Origin: Candidatus Micrarchaeota archaeon
Lineage (GTDB): Archaea > Micrarchaeota > Micrarchaeia > Micrarchaeales > Micrarchaeaceae
Assembly: GCA_028866575.1 (NCBI GenBank)
Contig: JAGWHU010000005.1
Coordinates: 19,620 to 83,619 of the forward strand
Direction of reading: 5' to 3'
Length of the DNA stretch: 64,000 nt
Under the pieces are notes generated by a model, which worked only from the letters and a program-made list of their open reading frames with translations, did no database searches and was not told the DNA's origin. Position numbers and translations under genes: made by a program. Shown here piece by piece: positions 43,002-50,852 of this stretch. How positions within the stretch are numbered: position 1 is the stretch's first letter; every line of letters starts with the position of its first letter.

Positions 43002-44399
43002 TTAGCCATTCAGTTGTTCCGTTATCAGCCTTTTTATTACGATTGGATCTCCCTGCTTCTTTGTGCGCGACAGCACTACGCCTATGAGGAACTGCAGAGC
43101 ATCGTTGTTCCCCTTCCTGAAATCTTCAACTGCCTTCCTGTTTTCTTCTATTGCCTTGACTACAATATTTCTTAATTCATCATTATTTATGTGTATCGAA
43201 TTCTTTTTTGCGAGCTCCCTCGGAGAAATTCCGGTATCGACATATTCCTTTATCAGCTCCTTTGCGTATCGCTCGGTTATTTCCTTGCTTTCCATCATCT
43301 GAAGAAGCTCGACGAACATTTCCGGCTTAACCTTGGAATCCTTTATGCGCTCGGAGCGCCAGTTCAGGCTTTTCATGAGGTAATTTGATATCCAGTTTGC
43401 CACGGTTTTAGGGTTTTGGTACATCTTGCAGCACTTCTCGAAGAAATCAGCGATGTTCTTGTCGTAGTATATCATGACCTTGGACGTATACTCGTCAATT
43501 CCATATTCCTTTATGAATCTTGCAATCCTTATGTCCGGTAACTCAGGCATAGTCGAGCTTATCCTGCTAACCCATTCCCTGTCTATTTTCAGCATCGGAA
43601 GATCAGGATCGAATATGTAGCCGTAATCCTCCTCGTATTCCTTGGACCTGAGCTTCTTAGTAGTATTAGTATTGGCGTCAAAGTGCCTTGTTTCGCGGCT
43701 TATTTCCTCCTGCATCCTTGCCAGCCCGTTCTGCCGCACTATCTCGAAGTTGAGCGCCTTCTCCACGTTCTCGAATCCGGTTATGTTCTTGAGCTCGACC
43801 CGCTCCCCGTGTGTCGATACGTTCGCATCTATCCTTATGGAGCCCTCCTTGGTGGGCTCGTAGATTCCTATGTGCTCGAGGATCGAGGACAGCTTCTCGA
43901 GGAAGTCCCTTGCCTCCCTTGGCGACTCGAAATCCGGCTCTGTCACTATCTCTATCAACGGGGTTCCGGACCTGTTGTAGTTTATGAGCGTGTATTTTGC
44001 GTTTGTTATTCCGCCTCCGACATATGCTATCTGCGCAGGGTCCTCCTCAAGATGCACGCGCCTTATCCTTATTTTCTTTTCACCTATCGCAAGTTGGCCG
44101 TTCTCCGCGATGGGCATCTCGTACTGCGTTATCTGGTAGTTTTTCGACAGATCCGGGTAGAAGTAGGTTTTTCTTGAGAAAAGCGACCTCTCAGCTATTC
44201 CGCATTCCAACGCCAAAGCAGCCATTATCGTGTAGTCTATCGCCATCTTGTTTATCTTAGGCTTGTAACCCGGGAATCCGAGGCATATGGGGCATGTGTT
44301 CTCGTTGGGTTTCGCGTTGCCGGAGCTGGTAAGATCCGCGCAGAACAGCTTTGTACGCGTGTTGAGCTGGCAGTGTATCTCCAATCCTATCTTTGTCAT
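43002..44399 (-). CDS. gatB: Asp-tRNA(Asn)/Glu-tRNA(Gln) amidotransferase subunit B
   Basis: 465 residues from ATG 44399 in the ATGA overlap with gatA. Starts MTKIGLEIHCQLNT as in GatB, with zinc Cys sites near FCADLTSS and CPICLGFPG, and a C-terminal YqeY-like helical domain that grips the tRNA elbow. Forms the transamidase with GatA and GatC that converts misacylated Asp-tRNA(Asn) to Asn-tRNA. Adjacent tRNA-Asn and AspRS fit this role. The longer frame upstream is inside gatA. Confidence 0.93.
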   Translation of the reverse strand: MTKIGLEIHCQLNTRTKLFCADLTSSGNAKPNENTCPICLGFPGYKPKINKMAIDYTIMAALALECGIAERSLFSRKTYFYPDLSKNYQITQYEMPIAENGQLAIGEKKIRIRRVHLEEDPAQIAYVGGGITNAKYTLINYNRSGTPLIEIVTEPDFESPREARDFLEKLSSILEHIGIYEPTKEGSIRIDANVSTHGERVELKNITGFENVEKALNFEIVRQNGLARMQEEISRETRHFDANTNTTKKLRSKEYEEDYGYIFDPDLPMLKIDREWVSRISSTMPELPDIRIARFIKEYGIDEYTSKVMIYYDKNIADFFEKCCKMYQNPKTVANWISNYLMKSLNWRSERIKDSKVKPEMFVELLQMMESKEITERYAKELIKEYVDTGISPRELAKKNSIHINNDELRNIVVKAIEENRKAVEDFRKGNNDALQFLIGVVLSRTKKQGDPIVIKRLITEQLNG

Positions 44400-45796
44400 T
44401 TCAATCCCTCTATTGCACTGCCCAATGCAATTGTCTTCCCCTCGCAGAAGTGATTGGATATTATCTGGATCCCTACAGGAAGCCCTTCGGCGAGCCCTAT
44501 GGGCACCGAAATCGTGGGCATGCACGCGAGGTTTGCTGGAGTTGTGAGCACGTCCATCGCGTATGTCTGCGCCGGAGTGAGCTTCCCTATATCAGAAAAC
44601 GTCGGCGGCAGTATCGGCATCGATGGGGTTATCAGCGCGTCGAAATCCTTGAATGCATTCTTGAATTCCTTTATGATCAGGGAGCGCACCTTCAATGCCT
44701 TCAGGTAATATGCATCCCTGAATCCTGCCATGCGTGCGTATGTTCCAAGTATTATCCTCCTTTTGGCCTCTTCGCCGAATGCGCCGGACCTTATCCTTGA
44801 GAAATATGAGTCAAAATTGTCCTCTGATTGCTCCTGCTTGCCGTACCTCAGGCCGCAGTATTTTGCAAGGTTCGTGGAAGCCTCGCTCATCGCGATAAGA
44901 TAATATGCAGGAAGCGCGTATTTCGTAAGAGGCAGCGACGTCTCCTTGCATTGTATGCCGAGAGACTGCAGCTGCTCCAGCCTTTTGAGCACCAGCTTCG
45001 ATATCCTCTCGTCAACGTTCTCGGTGAAATATTCCTTCGGGACGCCTACCCTTAATTTTTTTACGTCTTCATGCACGTATCTCGTATAGTCTTCAGACGG
45101 CCTTTCCACGCTTGTGGAATCCAATGGATCGTACCCGGAGATAATGGATAGCCCGAGCGCTGCGTCCTCCACGGATTTTGATATTATCCCTATCTTGTCC
45201 ATGCTGTTGGAATAGTCTATCAATCCGTATCTGGATACAATTCCGTATGTAGGGGTAAGCCCCACGGTGCCGGTGAATGCGGCTGGAGCGGTTATGCTGC
45301 CTCCTGTAGACTCGGCTATCGCCATATGGGGAAAGCTTGATGCTGCCGTAAGGCATGCGGCGCCGCCGCTGCTTCCCCCGCAGGTCCTGCTCTTGTCTAT
45401 CGGGTTCTTTGGCACGGAATAAGAGCAGTTTATCGAGAAGGTGCCGAACCCGAACTCGTCCTGGGCTGTTTTGCCCAGTATGAACGCGCCGGCATCCTTT
45501 GCCTTAGACACGCATGTCGCATCGAAAGGAGGCACATACCCATCAAGGACCTTGGATCCCGCGGTTGTTCTTATCCCGTTCGTGCATATGCAGTCCTTGA
45601 CAGACACAGGAAGCGAATAGAGCATGCCTTCGCTCTTCGGCATTTCCACATGCTCGTTCAGAGTTATAAAAGGAGAGTATTCCAGCTGTATTCTTTTCGA
45701 TTCCTCGATGGTCTTATGCAAGAACTCTGTTATGTCTACGTTTCCATCCTTTGCCGCCTTCACGTGTTCGCTAACAGTTTGTATTAATGTAACCAC
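44396..45796 (-). CDS. gatA: Amidotransferase subunit A
   Basis: 466 residues from GTG 45796, two bases after the gatC stop codon's end. Amidase signature family: Lys in LPVSVKD, cis-Ser in TCGGSSGGAA and nucleophile Ser in ESTGGSI, so the Lys-Ser-Ser triad is present. The usual GSDTGGSIRQPA appears as ESTGGSITAPA. Hydrolyses glutamine to ammonia for transamidation. Confidence 0.93.
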   Translation of the reverse strand: MVTLIQTVSEHVKAAKDGNVDITEFLHKTIEESKRIQLEYSPFITLNEHVEMPKSEGMLYSLPVSVKDCICTNGIRTTAGSKVLDGYVPPFDATCVSKAKDAGAFILGKTAQDEFGFGTFSINCSYSVPKNPIDKSRTCGGSSGGAACLTAASSFPHMAIAESTGGSITAPAAFTGTVGLTPTYGIVSRYGLIDYSNSMDKIGIISKSVEDAALGLSIISGYDPLDSTSVERPSEDYTRYVHEDVKKLRVGVPKEYFTENVDERISKLVLKRLEQLQSLGIQCKETSLPLTKYALPAYYLIAMSEASTNLAKYCGLRYGKQEQSEDNFDSYFSRIRSGAFGEEAKRRIILGTYARMAGFRDAYYLKALKVRSLIIKEFKNAFKDFDALITPSMPILPPTFSDIGKLTPAQTYAMDVLTTPANLACMPTISVPIGLAEGLPVGIQIISNHFCEGKTIALGSAIEGLK

Positions 45797-46093
45797 CTAT
45801 AGTATCTTGGGTCCCTTGAAATAGTTATCTTCCTTGCTGATAGAATTAGACAGCGGGTCCCAGTTTACCCTCTTAGGCTTGTCCTCCCTCCATATGTTCT
45901 CGAAATTGATTGCATGGAACGCGGTATCCTCGTTCTGGAGGAATCTATCAAGCTCGTCGAGCATCTTGAACGAGCTTATGACCTCGCCAAGCTGCTTCGT
46001 ATAGAGCTCCTTCTCCCGCTCGGTAAGGTCAAGCCTTGATATAAGGGCTATGTGCTCAACAAGCTCCTTGTCTATCTTCCAGTATTCTACCAT
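45797..46093 (-). CDS. gatC: Amidotransferase subunit C
   Basis: 98 residues starting MVEYWKIDKELVEHIALISRL, with LDLTEREKELYTKQLGEVIS typical of GatC, which clamps GatA and GatB. Heads the gatC-gatA-gatB operon. Divergent from the gene at 46243. Confidence 0.88.
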   Translation of the reverse strand: MVEYWKIDKELVEHIALISRLDLTEREKELYTKQLGEVISSFKMLDELDRFLQNEDTAFHAINFENIWREDKPKRVNWDPLSNSISKEDNYFKGPKIL

Positions 46094-46242
46094 TTTAGCA
46101 CTGCCTGAATTAGTTGTTCATTTCAGCTATTTAAATATTCTGTATATTCGATATTCTGCAGTTTCGCCTTGCATATTCCCGCTATTCCATAAATCCAAAA
46201 CATTTTTAGAGTGCCAACTTCAATATTATTGCAAGTGGTTTA

Positions 46243-47421
46243 ATGGTCAATGCAACCAAGAGTTCGAAGGCACAGCAGGATTCTAGGACTTACACAACCG
46301 ATGACTTGCTGGATATTGTAAGAAACTACAATTATGAAGGCAAAGACAGGCACACATCGTTGCAGATAAAGGCAGCGGCCAAAAAGATCGAAAGGTCGCT
46401 GGAGCTGTTTAAAGAGGGGAGGGCATCCACGGAGACTACGCGCAAGGGGCTTGAGGGCCTGAAGGAGTTCTTCGAGCTGACAGGAACCAATGAGCAAAGA
46501 CAAGCAGTAGGCGCGACGGTGAACGCCTTCATTGAAAACAATTATAAGAACGTGCCGAAAAGCCATGAGGAAGCTTACGAAAATGAAAGCACAGGAAGCA
46601 AGAGCAGCGGAGGGAAGCCATCAAGGCTGAAAAGGTACATAGCCATGGGGGCGCTTGGCTTTGCACTCCTTTCGGGCACGCCTTCAAAGTCTTTCGCGGA
46701 AGGCCCTACTCAAGGGACACGGTATGCGCAAAGCATAAATTCGCAAGCGGCTTACAAAATGGCGGTATACGAAAGGGCGCAGGACGACTACTACAACAAA
46801 TACAAGAAAGAGGTTGAAAATAACGTCGAATCAATAGTCGGAAAGAAACTGCCGCAGGCCAGGACGGTATCCATCATAAAAATAGACATAGAGCACATGT
46901 CAGAGTTGCATTTTGCCCAGCAAAAGCAGATGAAGAGCCTGTTTGACAAATTGACTATCGGTTGGGCGCAGGCAAACCCGCAAGTTGCAATCATCGCAAG
47001 GAAACAGAACTCTGAAATCGAAACGTACAGGATAAAACAGCAGGATTACTACAACAAATACCAGAAAACGGTGGAAAGCAACGTCGAGCTAATAGTGGGC
47101 AAGAAGCTGTCCACATCGCAGACCACGTCTATCATAATCAAGGATGTCGAGAACATCGCAAGCCTTCACTTTTCTCAGGAAAGGCAGATGGACCAATACC
47201 TGGATAGGCTTGCCAAGGACAGGCAAAACATGGCAGTCCAGGGAAGCGAATATAGGCAGGAGCAACAGCAGGAACTGGCAAGAAGGCAGGCACAATACCA
47301 GAATGTTGAGGCGCATAAGCGCAATCAGTCGGTAGCCGTAAAGATGATGGAGACCCAATCCGTCGTGAGCACAGGCATGGGCATCATAGGGGAGGCCCTT
47401 TGGATAAAGCATAGCATGTAG
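46243..47421 (+). CDS. Repeat protein with internal 56-residue duplication, possibly membrane-anchored
   Basis: 392 residues. N-terminal helical domain (1-110), a central hydrophobic segment (about 131-147, RYIAMGALGFALLSG), then two copies of a 56-residue unit at about 181-236 and 268-323, beginning DDYYNKYKKEVENNVESIVG and QDYYNKYQKTVESNVELIVG and ending with FAQQKQMKSLF / FSQERQMDQYL. A Gln-rich coiled coil closes the protein. No family recognised. ATG 46243; the last bases are 7 bp from the convergent aspS end. Confidence 0.6.
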   Translation: MVNATKSSKAQQDSRTYTTDDLLDIVRNYNYEGKDRHTSLQIKAAAKKIERSLELFKEGRASTETTRKGLEGLKEFFELTGTNEQRQAVGATVNAFIENNYKNVPKSHEEAYENESTGSKSSGGKPSRLKRYIAMGALGFALLSGTPSKSFAEGPTQGTRYAQSINSQAAYKMAVYERAQDDYYNKYKKEVENNVESIVGKKLPQARTVSIIKIDIEHMSELHFAQQKQMKSLFDKLTIGWAQANPQVAIIARKQNSEIETYRIKQQDYYNKYQKTVESNVELIVGKKLSTSQTTSIIIKDVENIASLHFSQERQMDQYLDRLAKDRQNMAVQGSEYRQEQQQELARRQAQYQNVEAHKRNQSVAVKMMETQSVVSTGMGIIGEALWIKHSM

Positions 47422-47428
47422 CAAGCCA

Positions 47429-48715
47429 TTACGGAGCCAGCCTTTTCCTATCCCTTGGGAAGAGCGAGGCCTCCCTTATGTTCGCTAGCCCGATAATTTT
47501 CATAGCGAGCCTTTCCAGGCCTATGCTCCATCCAGCATGCGGGGGCGCGCCAACCCTGAACGCATCCACGTAGAACGCGAAGTTGTCTGGGTTCAGGCCC
47601 TTTTTCTTGAGCGCCTCTACGAGCAGCTCGGGCTTGTGGATACGCTGTGCGCCGCTGCTTATCTCAAGCCCCTTGTATATGAAATCGTAGCTGTTCGTAA
47701 GCTCCGGATTATCGCTCTTGGGCATGCTATAGAATGCCCTAACAGCAGTCGGATAATCCTTGACTATTACCGCGTCACCGTAGATCTCCTGAAGCTTTTC
47801 CTCGTTCTCCCTTGACAGGTCGCTTCCCTCGTTAACTGTTACCCCCTTCTTCTTAAGCGCAGCGACAGCTTCGCCGTAGGTAGTTACCCTCACTTCAGGG
47901 ACCTTCAGCTCCGAACCGAGGGTTTTCAGGTCCTCCTGGTTCTTCTCCATTACGCTCTTTATTATGTGCACTACACATCCCGAGAGGTATTCTATCGCGT
48001 CATCCGCATCGGCGAACGCCACCTCTATGTCCATTTGCGTTACCTCCGTCAAATGGTATGTGGTGTTCGACTTTTCCGCCCTGAATACAGGAACTATCAT
48101 GAATACCTTGTCCATTCCCCCGACTAGGGCAAGCTGCTTGTACAGCTGTGGCGACTGTGCAAGGAACGCTTCCTTCTCAAAATACACAACCGGAAACACC
48201 TCCGCACCCCCTTCTGTCGCCTCGCCTACTATTGTCGGGGTCCTTATCTCGGTGAATCCCTTCTCCGCAAAGAAATCCCTGAAGCTCTGCAGTATCGTTG
48301 ATTCTATTTTGAATATAGCCCTGCACTCCAGCCTCCTTAGGTCCACATACCTATGGTTCAGCCTCACATCGATATCTGCGGGCACCTTCCCGGTTATCTC
48401 GAAAGGTATCTGCCTTGAAAGCGGATTCAAATCCGTTATTTCCTCCGGTATTACCTCAAACCCCTTCTTTGCCTCGCTGTTCCTTTTTATTACGCCTTTT
48501 ACCTCTATCACGCTCTCCTTCGGCAGCATCATATTCTTCAGGGTTTGTTCGTTAATTTCGCCTTTCTTCCCTATGACCTGGACCAGGCCCGTGCTGTCGC
48601 GCAGTATAAGAAACGTGATCTTGGCGGTGTCCCTTACTTCATGAACCCAGCCTGCCAGTACAACGTGCTTGCCGTCCATCCCTTCATTAAGCTCGCTTAT
48701 CAAGTGCGTCCTCAT
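47429..48715 (-). CDS. aspS: Aspartyl-tRNA synthetase, archaeal type
   Basis: 428 residues from the second of two adjacent ATG codons. OB-fold anticodon domain with AGWVHEVRD, then class II motifs: FRAEKSNTTYHLTEV (motif 2) and GAPPHAGWSIGLERL (motif 3). The His in GWVHEVRD is the type described for non-discriminating archaeal AspRS, while a later position looks like the discriminating type, so specificity is not settled from sequence. Together with gatCAB and tRNA-Asn it supports indirect Asn-tRNA formation. Confidence 0.92.
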   Translation of the reverse strand: MRTHLISELNEGMDGKHVVLAGWVHEVRDTAKITFLILRDSTGLVQVIGKKGEINEQTLKNMMLPKESVIEVKGVIKRNSEAKKGFEVIPEEITDLNPLSRQIPFEITGKVPADIDVRLNHRYVDLRRLECRAIFKIESTILQSFRDFFAEKGFTEIRTPTIVGEATEGGAEVFPVVYFEKEAFLAQSPQLYKQLALVGGMDKVFMIVPVFRAEKSNTTYHLTEVTQMDIEVAFADADDAIEYLSGCVVHIIKSVMEKNQEDLKTLGSELKVPEVRVTTYGEAVAALKKKGVTVNEGSDLSRENEEKLQEIYGDAVIVKDYPTAVRAFYSMPKSDNPELTNSYDFIYKGLEISSGAQRIHKPELLVEALKKKGLNPDNFAFYVDAFRVGAPPHAGWSIGLERLAMKIIGLANIREASLFPRDRKRLAP

Positions 48716-48817
48716 CATAAACTCATCATGCGCAATGGGCTAATTGCAGAATAATATATTATGTGCAATACCTTTTTATGCTGAATGTCGGATTAATACT
48801 GGACACTAAGTCGCGAA

Positions 48818-49471
48818 GTGAATTCCGTGCTTGTTTATTTTGACATACCATCGCTGTTAAGGTTCCCGGTATCGCCGCTGTTCCCTTCGGGAATGGGGGA
48901 ATTCATCTTTGTAATATCATATTTCATCTGGTTTTACTTTGACATAATAAACCAGGTATTTGCCACATTCCGGAACAGGAATGCAAAAGTAAGTATAAAG
49001 AACGACAAATTTTCCATAGTGGCCATATATATCGGCTACATCGCGATACTGTATACCGTAGGCTGGCTTGGTGGCCTGAGGGTTTCCACAGGGTTTGGCG
49101 GAATGCCGGTATGGACTTTCTACCTCGGGCTGGCTGTGCTCTTCCTTGGCATATTCATGAGGCTATGGAGCGAATACACGCTTGGAAGGTTCTTCACGTA
49201 TCCGGTAATGGTGCTAAAAGGCCATAGGCTGGTGCGGAGGGGCCCATACAGGTATATAAGGCACCCGTCATACCTTGGGGGATTGCTGATAGTGATGGCA
49301 TTCGGATTTGTGGTGCGCTCGTGGATCGGCGTGGTAGCAGCGGCAGGCATAATCCTCCTCGCATACTCTTATCGCATATATCTTGAGGAGAGTGCCTTGA
49401 GGAGGAACTTCGGCAAAGAATACGAGAATTACGCAAGGAAAACAAAAATGCTGATACCGAACATACTATGA
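48818..49471 (+). CDS. ICMT/PEMT-like membrane methyltransferase
   Basis: 217 residues with about five hydrophobic helices. The C-terminal half holds VRRGPYRYIRHPSYLGGL and EESALRRNFGKEYENYA, matching the isoprenylcysteine carboxyl methyltransferase/PEMT superfamily (RHPxY and EExxL..FG..Y). AdoMet-dependent methylation of a lipid or membrane substrate; target unknown. GTG 48818 start, with in-frame GTG 48827 as an alternative. Confidence 0.78.
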   Translation: MNSVLVYFDIPSLLRFPVSPLFPSGMGEFIFVISYFIWFYFDIINQVFATFRNRNAKVSIKNDKFSIVAIYIGYIAILYTVGWLGGLRVSTGFGGMPVWTFYLGLAVLFLGIFMRLWSEYTLGRFFTYPVMVLKGHRLVRRGPYRYIRHPSYLGGLLIVMAFGFVVRSWIGVVAAAGIILLAYSYRIYLEESALRRNFGKEYENYARKTKMLIPNIL

Positions 49472-49491
49472 ATTTCTGTCATATCGGATTT

Positions 49492-49944
49492 CTACAGTTT
49501 TCTGAGCTTGTCTACGAATGCCTTGGGGAATTTTTTACCCAGATGCCTTGCGGCAACGTTGACGGGCATCCACCTGTATTCCGAGTGCTCCTTGCTGATC
49601 TTGAATTCCTTGTGCGCCGATAATCCGCACTCGTAAGTTATCAGCATGAGGGACAATTTTTCCTTCTTCCTTGTTATTTTAAAATTGGATATTGAGGCAT
49701 CAAATATCCCATTTATCCTCAAGGTGCTGCCGGGGATGCCCAGCTCCTCGTTAATTTCCCTTCTCAGCGTTTCCTCTATGTCGGAATTTAGCTGTATCCT
49801 CCCCCCTGGAAGGTCCCAGAAGTCCTGTTTTTCGTACCTGAGCTCCTCTTCGCCTGCCTTAAGTACAAGTATCCTGTTTCTGTCATTTAAAATCAGGGCC
49901 TTTATGCCTATTTCAAATTTAGCCTCCTCCGCCACCATTATCAC
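49492..49944 (-). CDS. Nudix hydrolase
   Basis: 150 residues with a complete Nudix box: GGRIQLNSDIEETLRREINE ending ELGI, in which Gx5E, RE and EE are all present. Thus catalytically competent, unlike the membrane Nudix-like protein at 10.9 kb. Substrate not predictable. Start at ATG 49944 or the third codon ATG 49938. Confidence 0.88.
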   Translation of the reverse strand: MIMVAEEAKFEIGIKALILNDRNRILVLKAGEEELRYEKQDFWDLPGGRIQLNSDIEETLRREINEELGIPGSTLRINGIFDASISNFKITRKKEKLSLMLITYECGLSAHKEFKISKEHSEYRWMPVNVAARHLGKKFPKAFVDKLRKL

Positions 49945-50012
49945 AAGGAATCTAATTATAGTTTCAGTCTACTACATACTGTTTTATATGTTATTGTATT
50001 TGATACATTCGC

Positions 50013-50525
50013 TCATTGCGAACGTAAATTTTTATTGTAATCAACACCAATCTTCTTGATCTCTTCGGCTGAAAGCGTCATAACCGTATCGTTATCGAAA
50101 GCAGCCACAAGTGCGCCAGTCCTTGTTATTGCTATTTTTGTTGCTTTAGGTTCTCCAGATATACTGCCCGCGGTTTTATTATAATCATTAATTACTTTTT
50201 TTGCTAATTTGGCCTGTTCCGGCATTTTACGGACAAGTTCGATTAAGCTCATTATTTCTCCATTTATGTAATACATACCTCTTCCAGGTTTTTTAGCCTC
50301 GTCCGTCATTTCTTCAAATGATCGTAGGGGCGGAGATACTTGGAAAAACCGAAATGATTGAACGTTCTTTGGCAACATATGTAGAATTTTATGGGGATCA
50401 TCATCGCTGAATGTTACCTTTGGACTCCCTAATATCGCTGTTGTATATCCTTTTCTAGTACTGTAGCCGAACTGCACATGAAATTTTGTTTTTTCTTCTG
50501 TTCTATTCTTAAGTGTAGTTGCCAT
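50013..50525 (-). CDS. Hypothetical protein
   Basis: 170 residues, soluble, beta-rich N terminus (TKFHVQFGYSTRKGYTTAI) and a helical central part (LVRKMPEQAKLAKKVI). Unremarkable codon use. No motif recognised. Upstream region is short and AT-rich. Confidence 0.6.
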   Translation of the reverse strand: MATTLKNRTEEKTKFHVQFGYSTRKGYTTAILGSPKVTFSDDDPHKILHMLPKNVQSFRFFQVSPPLRSFEEMTDEAKKPGRGMYYINGEIMSLIELVRKMPEQAKLAKKVINDYNKTAGSISGEPKATKIAITRTGALVAAFDNDTVMTLSAEEIKKIGVDYNKNLRSQ

Positions 50526-50600
50526 ACTATCATTGATACTATAAAATCAGTAATATATTAATTTTTTGATTGGTTTTGTCATCGGCTTGATTTTGGAAGA

Positions 50601-50701
50601 TCCCGTTGGTGTGAATTGAACACACAACCTGCCGCTTTCTAACATTTTCCTGTTAGCATAACAGACTACAGGCGGCCGCTCTGCCATTGAGCTACAACGG
50701 G
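50601..50701 (-). tRNA. tRNA-Tyr (GTA) with 29-nt intron
   Basis: Acceptor CCCGTTG/CAACGGG with C1-G72 and discriminator A73, matching archaeal tyrosine identity. Anticodon stem GCCGC/GCGGC; loop CTGTAG, then a 29-nt intron at 50637-50665 (between positions 37 and 38), then A38. Exon 1 is 50666-50701, exon 2 is 50601-50636. The intron can fold as CTGTTA/TAACAG. No CCA encoded. Confidence 0.88.
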
Positions 50702-50852
50702 ATATTGATTATTTAAGCATTAATATTTAATATTCTTTATAGACGCACCAAATTCGCCGTAGCGCATTGGATATTATAAAAAGTAATATTATTAATGTTT
50801 AATTGATTATGGATTTGGTATTGTAAAAATATTAATGATTTGATTGATTTAA

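Noticed and set aside
43002..44525. gatB starting at 44525
   Set aside because: The family-like N terminus MTKIGLEIHCQL begins at 44399 in an ATGA overlap with gatA; the earlier part is in gatA.
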